Shown: positions 43,073 through 50,255 of the stretch, one piece after another
Layout: each line of letters starts with the position of its first letter
Numbering within the stretch: the stretch's first letter is position 1
Assembly (NCBI GenBank): GCA_023630215.1
Contig: JALPRQ010000002.1
Location: 248,001-312,000 of the forward strand
Direction: 5' to 3'
Source: Rhodobacteraceae bacterium NBU2976
GTDB taxonomy: Bacteria; Pseudomonadota; Alphaproteobacteria; Rhodobacterales; Rhodobacteraceae
Length of the DNA: 64,000 nucleotides
Notes under the pieces: model-generated
Seen by the model: only the letters and a program-made list of their open reading frames with translations
What the model was told of the DNA's origin: nothing
Databases searched by the model: none
Translations under genes and position numbers: made by a program

Positions 43073-43915
43073 ATGAAACCAAGGAAGATCACTGTTGAGG
43101 CTTCCCCGCACCATCCGGGGATTCTCGACATCAGAGACGCCATGCAGCAAGTCATGGACTATTTTGATCTGCTTACAGATCGAACGCAGTCTGATGTTGT
43201 CTGGAACCTTGTTTTTGCAAGCACCAACTCTCCTTTCACCGCAGAAGGTGAGCCCGTCGATCTTAGGACAAATGCTCCAGCATACGGCTTGGTGAGAAAC
43301 CACGTTGAGGTTGTTGAGCGCGGCTTGCATTGCCTACAAGAGGGCAAGCCTCTGGATGACGATTTTCCTGCCGAGAAGCGAGAAGTTGCTAAGCGTATTC
43401 TGAAACGAAATTTGAATGGTATAGGGCGCACCATCATCGATCTTGGAAATGATATTGTATACAATATCGAGCCAATGAAGGCGGAGCGTTCTTTGGCTGC
43501 AATCAATGGCGAAGATGATGAAGAATACGACTACCTTTTCAGTACATTCGCACGGACCGAGTTCGGCTCCATAGAGGGGCGAATTATCGATCTCAGCACC
43601 GACTACGATGAGCCTTCTATTAAAGTGAGGGAGCATCGCAGCGGCAGGGAAATCCAGTGCAGGATTTCCGACGATGCAAGAGACGAGATTGAAAACAGTC
43701 TGACAGCTGGCGATGTGTGGACGCATCGCCGTGCACGCATTCGTGGTGTTATCAAGTACGACCCAAACGGCAAGATAATGCGAGTTTATGATAGCCGAAT
43801 TTCTTTCATTGAAACGAAAGGCACTAAGATCAAAGATTTTCGAGACCCAGATTTTACTGGGGGCCTCCCCGCTTATGAATACATTGACCGACTGAGAGAA
43901 AACGAATTTGGCTGA
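43073..43915 (+). CDS. Transposon cargo protein of unknown family (280 residues)
   Basis: No family is recognised. The protein is soluble and acidic. The N-terminal half is helical (MQQVMDYFDLLTDRTQSDVVWNL shown across residues 23-45, then VVERGLHCLQEGKPLDDDFPAEKR). The C-terminal half looks beta-rich, with a possible small barrel (FGSIEGRIIDLSTDYDEPSIKVREHRS near 161-187, given in parts). It has a strong aaggagagg ribosome site and overlaps the PIN gene by 8 bases. Coupling to a PIN protein makes it a candidate partner, regulator or RNA-binding subunit, though it is larger than a classical antitoxin. Confidence 0.8.
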   Translation: MKPRKITVEASPHHPGILDIRDAMQQVMDYFDLLTDRTQSDVVWNLVFASTNSPFTAEGEPVDLRTNAPAYGLVRNHVEVVERGLHCLQEGKPLDDDFPAEKREVAKRILKRNLNGIGRTIIDLGNDIVYNIEPMKAERSLAAINGEDDEEYDYLFSTFARTEFGSIEGRIIDLSTDYDEPSIKVREHRSGREIQCRISDDARDEIENSLTAGDVWTHRRARIRGVIKYDPNGKIMRVYDSRISFIETKGTKIKDFRDPDFTGGLPAYEYIDRLRENEFG

Positions 43916-44408
43916 TGTGCCGAAATATTACTGGGATGCTTGCATTTGGATCGAACTGATTACCCAATCGGATTCTGATCGCGTGGAACGTTGTCGGCAT
44001 GTCGTTGACCTTGCCAAGCGTGGTGAGGCTGAATTATGGACTTCTGCCTTTACCTTGGCAGAGGTGTGGAAGAAAAAGTGTGACTCCTCCGCTGTTGGCA
44101 TTCAGGAGGAGCAAGACAGGGCGTTTGAGGACTTCATTGAAGATGAGTCGATAAAGAAAATTAACGTTGATGTTGACGTTGGAAATCTGGCACGGCGCTT
44201 ACTGCGGCGCCATCCCGGCTTAGGAAAACCGCAGGACGCCATTCATGTCGCCAGTTGCCTCTTGGAAAACATTGATGAACTGCACACTTTTGACGGAAGC
44301 GACCTTCTGAAATTAGACGGTGTTTTGCCTCGGCGTGACAAAATAAAATTGAAGATATGTCCGCCTCCGTCGCCACCTGAGCCAGCGATGTTTTCAGATG
44401 AGGACTGA
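43908..44408 (+). CDS. PIN-domain (VapC-like) ribonuclease
   Basis: A 166-residue PIN-domain protein with all four expected acidic residues: Asp10 (YYWDACIWIEL), Glu52 (TLAEVWK), Asp110 (KPQDAIHVASCLL) and Asp129 (LHTFDGSDLL). PIN domains are metal-dependent RNases, often toxins. Start codon TTG at 43908 follows gagag by about 9 bases; GTG at 43917 is the alternative. It overlaps the 280-residue gene and the 50-residue gene, so all three form one cargo operon. Its RNA target is unknown. Confidence 0.82.
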   Translation: MADVPKYYWDACIWIELITQSDSDRVERCRHVVDLAKRGEAELWTSAFTLAEVWKKKCDSSAVGIQEEQDRAFEDFIEDESIKKINVDVDVGNLARRLLRRHPGLGKPQDAIHVASCLLENIDELHTFDGSDLLKLDGVLPRRDKIKLKICPPPSPPEPAMFSDED

Positions 44409-44550
44409 AAAGAAATCCCGACTCGACCGCTTCAAAAAGGCCGCCAAAGAGGTAGGCGCAGACACGTCAGACGACGCCCTTGATCAAGTCATGGACAAAC
44501 TTGAGCTGACGAGAAAGCCCGAAGCAGACGAGAAAAAAGACGACAAGTAA
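44398..44550 (+). CDS. Small highly charged cargo protein (50 residues)
   Basis: An ATG at 44398 overlaps the end of the PIN gene by 11 bases and opens a 50-codon frame: MRTEKKSRLDRFKKAAKEVG, then an acidic patch (ADTSDDALDQVMDKL) and a Lys/Asp/Glu tail ending KKDDK. It is predicted to be helical and partly disordered. A role as a small antitoxin-like partner of the PIN protein is possible on position and charge, but no family is recognised. Confidence 0.6.
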   Translation: MRTEKKSRLDRFKKAAKEVGADTSDDALDQVMDKLELTRKPEADEKKDDK

Positions 44551-44588
44551 GGCCGCAAATTGCGCGCTAACCTGTCGCCTATTTAGCT

Positions 44589-44613
44589 TGGGTATGCGAA
44601 GTATAATAACGCC
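44589..44613 (-). repeat. Right terminal inverted repeat
   Basis: Inverted copy of 42031-42055. Reading outward it holds TATAAT (44602-44607), a consensus -10 that could combine with flanking DNA to form a promoter, although no -35 is seen here. Confidence 0.92.
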
Positions 44614-44621
44614 AAATAAAA
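44614..44621. repeat. Right copy of 8-bp target site duplication
   Basis: AAATAAAA, identical to 42023-42030. On the minus strand it is the TTTTATTT tail of the hsp20 terminator. Confidence 0.93.
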
Positions 44622-44642
44622 GGTCCGCCAGAAGGGCGGGCC
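44614..44642 (-). terminator. Terminator of hsp20, hit by the transposon
   Basis: Minus-strand GGCCCGCC-CTTCT-GGCGGACC (one mismatch) is followed by TTTTATTT. The T-tract is the target duplication itself, so the hsp20 side keeps a complete terminator while a second T-tract copy sits at the far end of the element. Confidence 0.8.
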
Positions 44643-44663
44643 TGTCATTAGATCAGCCTGAAA

Positions 44664-45116
44664 TCAGACTTCGACGGTTGCCTCGATCGAAGGACTTTTG
44701 GCAATTTCGATCTTGCGCGGCTTCAGCGCCTCGGGCACTTCGCGAATGGCAGCAATATTCAACAGTCCGTTTTCCATATGTGCGTCAGTCACGCGGACAT
44801 GGTCGGCCAATTCAAAGCGCATTTCAAATGCGCGGCTTGCGATGCCACGGTGAAGGTAGGTGCGCTCGTCCTTTTCCTCGGGCTTGCGACCTTTGATCAC
44901 CAGTTGGCCGTCGCGGGCTTCGATGTCCAGATCATCTTGGGTAAACCCGGCCACGGCAATCGAAATCAGATAGGAATCATCCCCGGTCTTTTCGATATTA
45001 TAGGGCGGGTAGCTGTTGGGATTGGTGTTGGTGCTCATAACACTGTCCAACAGATTGGACAGACGGTCAAAACCAACCGTCGAGCGGTAGAGCGGTGTAA
45101 GATCATAATTACGCAT
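44664..45116 (-). CDS. Small heat shock protein, Hsp20/IbpA family
   Basis: A 150-residue ATP-independent chaperone. It starts MRNYDLTPLYRSTVGFDRL, the IbpA-type N-terminus, with the alpha-crystallin domain at about 35-125 (PPYNIEKTGDDSYLISIAVAG, given across residues 36-56; ENGLLNIAAIREVPE with the G-L-L motif). The C-terminal tail has KIEIA. The start at 45116 follows ggagg; longer starts lack it. A long leader and a CTTGAAA heat-shock-type -35 lie upstream. Confidence 0.93.
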   Translation of the reverse strand: MRNYDLTPLYRSTVGFDRLSNLLDSVMSTNTNPNSYPPYNIEKTGDDSYLISIAVAGFTQDDLDIEARDGQLVIKGRKPEEKDERTYLHRGIASRAFEMRFELADHVRVTDAHMENGLLNIAAIREVPEALKPRKIEIAKSPSIEATVEV

Positions 45117-45206
45117 GTGCATCCTCCAAAGAAGCGATGTTAGTGTCAAAACCCTCCATCACGGACGGGCATTTGTCGGTCCGAATTTGGCATCCGACAC
45201 CAGATA

Positions 45207-45235
45207 ATTTGGGAATGGGTTTTGCGGGTTTCAAG
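45207..45235 (-). promoter_or_regulatory. Possible heat-shock (RpoH) promoter of hsp20
   Basis: Minus-strand CTTGAAA (45235-45229) matches the RpoH -35. A CCCATT (45219-45214) could be the -10, though at 9 bases the spacing is short. The roughly 100-base leader that follows is long enough to fold. Confidence 0.35.
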
Positions 45236-45243
45236 TGGTCGTA

Positions 45244-46071
45244 TTAATTTCCCGGGACCGAAATAAACCGATCCTGAAGGTCGCTTTGCGTGCGCCCCAA
45301 CTGTTCCGCCAACGACTGACCCGTATTGTGTATCGTCAAGGCTTTGGACGGCGTGGTTGCCAGTTGATTGCGCAGGATATCCAGCTGCGCACCCAAGGCA
45401 ACGGACAATGCGACGGGCTGTTCATCAGTTTCCGCCATGGCCGAGATGATCGAGACCACTTTGGGGCGACCGTCAGACATAACAAAGACCGGCGCACCCG
45501 AGGCCCCCTGATCCACGTCACAGCTAAGCATCAGTTTGGACAGATGCTGATCCAGCACAAAGCAGGGCGATTGGATAGAGGGGGACTGCGCCCGATCACG
45601 GGCATAGGAAACCACCGCGACCTCGTCACCATTTCGGGGCTGGTGATAGACTTCGAACGGGGTGACATTGGACAGCAAGATCGGATCATTCAGCTCGATA
45701 ATCGCCAGATCATTGTTGATCACTTCGGCCCAGTCAGGGTTATTGATGTCAAATTCACGATCAATCGCAACACGTTCGCCCGTGCGCACTGCAACGATGC
45801 GGCCATTGTTCAAACCTGCCATAAAGGTGATGGGCAGATTGTGACGTTCACCGGTTTCCTGATTATAAAGGCAATGCGCTGCCGTCAGCACCAGGTTCGG
45901 ATCGATCATCACACCGGTGCAAAAAGCCCGTTCTCCAAAGCGCAACTTGCCAACCGCATTCCAGACCACCGCCATCGGCGAATCCGCCAATGACGTCAGC
46001 GGGCCATCCTGACTGAAGCCGGGGCTTGAAAGGCCGATCAGCAGGCCAAGGCAAAGAATCACGCTGCGCAT
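45244..46071 (-). CDS. Trypsin-like serine protease, secreted
   Basis: A 275-residue S1-family protease with a signal peptide (MRSVILCLGLLIGLSSPGFS). The catalytic triad is complete: His66 in TAAHC, Asp121 in NNDLAIIEL and Ser191 in QGASGAPV. Cysteines flank the His and precede the Ser in S1 fashion. It is probably periplasmic. A C-terminal tail of about 45 residues after the fold has no known role. Substrate unknown. Confidence 0.85.
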   Translation of the reverse strand: MRSVILCLGLLIGLSSPGFSQDGPLTSLADSPMAVVWNAVGKLRFGERAFCTGVMIDPNLVLTAAHCLYNQETGERHNLPITFMAGLNNGRIVAVRTGERVAIDREFDINNPDWAEVINNDLAIIELNDPILLSNVTPFEVYHQPRNGDEVAVVSYARDRAQSPSIQSPCFVLDQHLSKLMLSCDVDQGASGAPVFVMSDGRPKVVSIISAMAETDEQPVALSVALGAQLDILRNQLATTPSKALTIHNTGQSLAEQLGRTQSDLQDRFISVPGN

Positions 46072-46100
46072 TGGATCAGTATAGCGATTTCACAGGCAGT

Positions 46101-47474
46101 TCACGATTCTTCGTCATCTGCATCCGAATCCGGTGCGTCCAGCATGTCCTCGTCCTGATGCCGAAGCTGGATATCCTTGCTGGCTTTCGCACCCAGCTTT
46201 TTCAGTGTGTCAGCCTGTGACAGCAAATTCCCCTGCCCGGTCGACAGCTTGCCAAGAGCGGCATCATAGGTTTTGCGCGTCGTATCCAGCTGCACCCCGA
46301 TTTTTTCCATATCCTCCACAAACCCGTGGAACTTGTCATAAAGCCGCCCAGCTCGTTTTGCGATTTCCAGGGCATTGGCATTGCGTCGTTCCACCGACCA
46401 CAGGTTTTCGACCGTCTTCAACGCCACCATCAGATTGGTCGGCGAAGCAATCACAACATTCCGTTCTGCCGCATAAAGTGCCAAGTCGGCATTCACCCTG
46501 ACCGCTTCAGAGAAGGCCGATTCAAGGGGTAGAAACATGATGACGTAATCGACCGAATTGTCGTCCACTTCGTGATATTTTTTGCCTGCCAATCCGTCGA
46601 TATGGCTTTTGACCGAGGCCACATGTGCCTTCATCGCCGTTTCGCGTTCGCCCGGGTTATCCGCGGTCATTGCACGTTCATACGCCACCAATGAAACCTT
46701 GCTGTCGATCACAATCTTGCGCCCACCGGGCAGGTTAACGACCACGTCGGGACGCAGCAGCGAACCGTTTTCGTCGCGAAAACTGGTTTGGGTGGTGTAT
46801 TCCTCACCTTCGCGCAGGCCGGTGCGGTCAAGGATGCTGGCCAGCACCATCTCCCCCCACGCGCCTTGTTTCTGCGTGTCCGCCTTCAGCGCGCGGGTCA
46901 GGTTTTCGGCTTCTTGGCTCACCTGCAAGGATCGCTCCGTCAGGATTTTAATTTCGTTTTTCAGCGTCGCGCGTTCGGCGATGGTTTCTTTCTGAATATT
47001 CTGCATCTCGGCCTTGAAAGCCTCGATATTCAGGCGCAGCGGTTCCAGATCACGGCGCATCCGTTGCTGGTGGGTTTTTTCGAATTCGTCGCCCTGTGCC
47101 CGGATCACATCCGCTGCCAGCAACTTGAATTCTCCCTTCAGCTTATCACCCGTGTCGCGCAGCATGGCGAGCTTTTCTTCGTTCGCCTGACGTTGTTGGG
47201 CTAACGCCTCCTGCAACCGTGCTTCGTTGGTGCGCAGCGCAACGGTTTCCTCGCGAAATGCGCTCAGGTCCTGTTTGGCCAGCGTCAGCTCATCCTCCAG
47301 CCGGGTCAGCTGATCGCGCAGCGAGGCAGCGTCGCGCTGGGCCTCTTTCACCTGATCAGACCTTCGCCAAGCCAATAGCGCCACAAGCACCACGACCATC
47401 ACAGCAAACACCGCAAGGCCATATCCGATCCAGTCCGGTCGGGTTTGAAGCTGGGCAATAAAATCGTTGATCAT
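46101..47474 (-). CDS. rmuC: DNA recombination protein RmuC
   Basis: A 457-residue protein: membrane span near 17-36, long coiled coil about 38-200, then the RmuC nuclease-like domain with DRTGLREGEEYTTQ, LPGGRKIVIDSKVSLVAYERA (PD-(D/E)XK-like core, given across residues 248-268) and VDYVIMFLPLESAF. RmuC limits DNA inversions in other bacteria. An acidic tail (DAPDSDADDEES) ends the protein. Confidence 0.93.
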   Translation of the reverse strand: MINDFIAQLQTRPDWIGYGLAVFAVMVVVLVALLAWRRSDQVKEAQRDAASLRDQLTRLEDELTLAKQDLSAFREETVALRTNEARLQEALAQQRQANEEKLAMLRDTGDKLKGEFKLLAADVIRAQGDEFEKTHQQRMRRDLEPLRLNIEAFKAEMQNIQKETIAERATLKNEIKILTERSLQVSQEAENLTRALKADTQKQGAWGEMVLASILDRTGLREGEEYTTQTSFRDENGSLLRPDVVVNLPGGRKIVIDSKVSLVAYERAMTADNPGERETAMKAHVASVKSHIDGLAGKKYHEVDDNSVDYVIMFLPLESAFSEAVRVNADLALYAAERNVVIASPTNLMVALKTVENLWSVERRNANALEIAKRAGRLYDKFHGFVEDMEKIGVQLDTTRKTYDAALGKLSTGQGNLLSQADTLKKLGAKASKDIQLRHQDEDMLDAPDSDADDEES

Positions 47475-47506
47475 CGGCTGCTCTTTTTACGCAACCCTAC
47501 CTCGCG

Positions 47507-48799
47507 TCAGAGGTCTGCGTCCAGTAACTTCGCCGGTTTCGGCCCGCCAGTGGCCCAGTCGATCAGCTCCACCGTATGCACCACCGGGATACCAGTGCCC
47601 GACCCGATCTGCATCATACAGCCGATATTCCCGGCGGCGATCACTTGCGGCTGCGTCGCCTCCAGCGTTTTCACCTTCCGTGCTTTCAGCTCGCCGGAAA
47701 TCTCTGGCTGCATCAGGTTATAGGTCCCGGCGGACCCACAGCACAGATGCGGGTCGGCGGGTTCGACAACCTCGTACCCTGCCTTTGCCAGCAACTGTTT
47801 CGGGGCCAGTTTTACCTGCTGCCCGTGTTGCAATGAACAGGCCGAGTGATAGGCCACGCGCAGTCCCAGTGGCGTCATCGGGGTGACGTCTAACTGTTCC
47901 AGCAGCTCGGACACATCCATGGCCAGCTCCGCGACTTTCGCCGCCGCCTCGCTCAGCGGTTCATTGCGGAACATATGGCCATAATCCTTCACCGTCGTCC
48001 CACAGCCCGAGGTGTTGATGACGATGGCGTCGAGCCCCTCGCCATGCACCTCGGCAATCCAGGCGCGGATATTTTTGGCCGCCGCTTCGTGGCTGTCATG
48101 AGTTTTGCCCATATGGTGCGTCAGCGCCCCACAGCAGCCGATACCGTCGCTGATCACCACCTCGCACCCCAACCGCGTCAGCAGGCGGATGGTTGCTTCA
48201 TTAATGTCGGTATCCAGTGCGCGCTGCGCGCAGCCCGTCAGCAGCGCCACGCGTTTCAACCTTGGCCCTTGCGCGGCAAACACCTGCGGTGCGTCCAGCG
48301 GGCTGGGTTTGGCGATTTTGGCGGGCGCAAGGTCCATCATCGCCTTCAACCGCTTGGGCATCAGCCCGCGAAACGGCCGCCCCAACTTCGCCGCCCTCAG
48401 CGCCCAGCGGAAGCGGTCGGGATAAGGCAAGATGCGCGCAAGCACATTGCGCAATACCCGATCCGGCAGCGGGCGTTTGTAATTGTCGTTAATATACTCC
48501 CGCGCATGATCAACTAGATGCATGTAATGCACACCTGACGGACAGGTCGTCATGCAGGCGAGGCAGGACAGGCAGCGGTCGATATGCGTCACCGTTTTCG
48601 CATCCGGCGTGCGATTATATTCCAGCATATCCTTGATCAGGTATATCCGCCCCCGCGGACTGTCCAATTCATCCCCCAGCACCTGATAGGTCGGACAGGT
48701 TGCCGTGCAGAACCCGCAATGGACGCAGGTCCGCAGGATCTCGTTCGCCCGCGCCGTGCCGGGGTTTTTTAGTTGCTCAGGGGTGAAGCTGGTTTGCAT
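47507..48799 (-). CDS. glcF: Glycolate oxidase iron-sulfur subunit
   Basis: A 430-residue electron-transfer subunit of glycolate oxidase. Two [4Fe-4S] ferredoxin motifs are seen: C25-x2-C28-x2-C31-x3-C35 and C76-x2-C79-x2-C82-x3-C86. Two CCG domains follow (GIGCCGALTHHMG near 220 and LCCGSAGTYNL near 352). It passes electrons from GlcD to the respiratory chain at the inner membrane. It lies three bases after the small membrane protein gene in the glcDE-x-F operon. Confidence 0.94.
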   Translation of the reverse strand: MQTSFTPEQLKNPGTARANEILRTCVHCGFCTATCPTYQVLGDELDSPRGRIYLIKDMLEYNRTPDAKTVTHIDRCLSCLACMTTCPSGVHYMHLVDHAREYINDNYKRPLPDRVLRNVLARILPYPDRFRWALRAAKLGRPFRGLMPKRLKAMMDLAPAKIAKPSPLDAPQVFAAQGPRLKRVALLTGCAQRALDTDINEATIRLLTRLGCEVVISDGIGCCGALTHHMGKTHDSHEAAAKNIRAWIAEVHGEGLDAIVINTSGCGTTVKDYGHMFRNEPLSEAAAKVAELAMDVSELLEQLDVTPMTPLGLRVAYHSACSLQHGQQVKLAPKQLLAKAGYEVVEPADPHLCCGSAGTYNLMQPEISGELKARKVKTLEATQPQVIAAGNIGCMMQIGSGTGIPVVHTVELIDWATGGPKPAKLLDADL

Positions 48800-48801
48800 G
48801 G

Positions 48802-49152
48802 CTACGAGATACTCGCGAAAGAAATGAACAGAGTGATGACAGCGCCAACCACAATGGTGGTGGTGCGTTTGAATTCCAAATCGTCGCGGCGGGCATAAAG
48901 GACGCCCTGAATGACCCCCGCCACGCCAATCGCAAACAGCACCGCTTGGCGCGTTTCCGAGCGCACCGCATTGCGCACATCGAGCGGACCACTGCGCGCA
49001 ATCGGGTTATTACCGACATACCAACCATGCAATAGCCACAGCGCAAACGCGACGCCGATCAGGGTGAACCCCATCTTGCCCGGTGGCATGGGCGCCAGCA
49101 CGAGAAAGGTGATCAGCGGGAAAAACAGAATGATGACAATAACCTCTGGCAT
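48802..49152 (-). CDS. Small membrane protein inserted in the glc operon
   Basis: A 116-residue protein with four hydrophobic segments (about 4-20, 28-45, 69-86 and 97-114) and no recognised domain. It sits between glcE and glcF with gaps of only 2 bases on each side, and a ggagg ribosome site precedes it. Strict operon position suggests a role in glycolate use, such as anchoring or electron transfer (inferred). Confidence 0.7.
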   Translation of the reverse strand: MPEVIVIILFFPLITFLVLAPMPPGKMGFTLIGVAFALWLLHGWYVGNNPIARSGPLDVRNAVRSETRQAVLFAIGVAGVIQGVLYARRDDLEFKRTTTIVVGAVITLFISFASIS

Positions 49153-49154
49153 AA

Positions 49155-50255
49155 TTAATCCTCCGATAAGCCAAGGGTTAATACGCCGCGCGGGTCAAAC
49201 TTCCGTCGGATGGCCTCGGTCAGGGCAGCGACACCGGGGGATTCGGGCTGGGTGCGCGGGAAGCCGGTGCCTTTGACCTGCGTTGCGTGACCGTAAAACG
49301 TCCCAAGGGTCGCGCGGACATCCCGCCCCGGTTGGGTTGCCGCCCAGATAAGACCGCCGCCCCAATCCAGCATCACGCGTGTCCCCTCGGGCAGCCTCGC
49401 CACCAGTTCCGGTGCGGCGGATGGTTTGGCGGAGATACGCCACACATCCTCTGCCCCGCCATGCCAATGGGTAAGGTCGCGCACCCAAGTCCAATGGTCT
49501 GGCGCAGACAGGGTCGTCACAACCTCGCCCATATCGCCCAGCAGCGTTTTTAGCTGCCCCATGCGATAGGTGACGGAGGCTTCCGTCCCCTCGACCCGCA
49601 ATATCGTGTCGGGCTTGTCGTTGGCGGTCTCTGTCAGATGCGCCGCCCCAGCGATGTCATAGGGGGAGCCAAGGGCCCGTGACATTGCTGCGACCGCCTT
49701 TGTTATCGACAGGCCGGGCAGGGAAACGATCCCCTGCGCCTCGGGCTTGGGCAGGACCTTAAAGCTAACCTCGCTCAACACCCCCAGCGTGCCCCATGAT
49801 CCCGCCATCAGTTTCACCAGATCATAGCCGGTGACATTCTTCATCACTCGGCCACCGTTCTTGATGATGTTGCCCGACCCATCCACGAACCGGACCCCCA
49901 GCAGGAAATCCCGTGCAGCTCCGACGGCGATACGCCGCGGACCGGAGGCGTTGGTGGCAAAGACCCCGCCTATTGTGGGTTCGCCTGTGGTGCCAAGCAG
50001 GCCACGCATATCGGGCGGTTCAAACGCCAGTTGCTGGTTTTCGGCGTCAAGCGCGGCGGTGATTTCCACCAGCGGCGTACCTGCCTTGGCAACCATCGTC
50101 AGCGCCCCGGGTTCGTATAGCGTGATCCCCGACAGCCCCCCGGTTTCCAGCGACGTGCCGTCGCGCACGCGCCGCGTCCCACCGCCGCGAATGTCGAGCG
50201 GGCCGTTGGTAGCCCTGATAAATTCGGCCAGTTCCTGTTCGCTTGTCGGCCTCAC
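49155..50255 (-). CDS. glcE: Glycolate oxidase FAD-binding subunit
   Basis: A 366-residue FAD-linked (PCMH-type) subunit. Visible are LDIRGGGTRRV, TLYEPGALTMVAKAGTPL, GLLGTTGEPTIGGVFATNASGPRR (near 95-118, given across the FAD site) and GRVMKNVTGYDLVKLMAGSWGTLG. The start is GTG at 50255, overlapping the glcD TGA (GTGA) with cggaggg upstream. Longer in-frame starts lie inside glcD. It works with GlcD and GlcF. Confidence 0.92.
   Translation of the reverse strand: MRPTSEQELAEFIRATNGPLDIRGGGTRRVRDGTSLETGGLSGITLYEPGALTMVAKAGTPLVEITAALDAENQQLAFEPPDMRGLLGTTGEPTIGGVFATNASGPRRIAVGAARDFLLGVRFVDGSGNIIKNGGRVMKNVTGYDLVKLMAGSWGTLGVLSEVSFKVLPKPEAQGIVSLPGLSITKAVAAMSRALGSPYDIAGAAHLTETANDKPDTILRVEGTEASVTYRMGQLKTLLGDMGEVVTTLSAPDHWTWVRDLTHWHGGAEDVWRISAKPSAAPELVARLPEGTRVMLDWGGGLIWAATQPGRDVRATLGTFYGHATQVKGTGFPRTQPESPGVAALTEAIRRKFDPRGVLTLGLSED

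Larger units (their letters stand above)
42031..44613 (+). mobile_element. Complete IS1595-family transposon with three cargo genes (2583 bp)
   Basis: The ends are 25-bp inverted repeats (42031-42055 and 44589-44613) that match at 21 of 25 positions: 15 outer bases (GGCGTTATTATACTT) are identical, then 4 differ, then TACCCA matches. Outside both ends is the same 8-bp AAATAAAA. Inside are a transposase gene and three colinear cargo genes. IS1595-family members with passenger genes are described in the literature (Siguier and colleagues). The intact reading frames and exact duplication suggest recent insertion. The DNA is visibly less GC-rich than the flanks. Confidence 0.93.

Noticed and set aside
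43915-43917. ATG at the stop of the 280-residue gene as PIN start (TGATG)
   Set aside because: It is out of frame with the PIN domain; TTG at 43908 or GTG at 43917 keeps the frame.
44602-44607. Consensus TATAAT in the transposon right end as an outward promoter
   Set aside because: No -35 is found 16-18 bases upstream, and the next plus-strand DNA is antisense to hsp20, so a working promoter is not supported.
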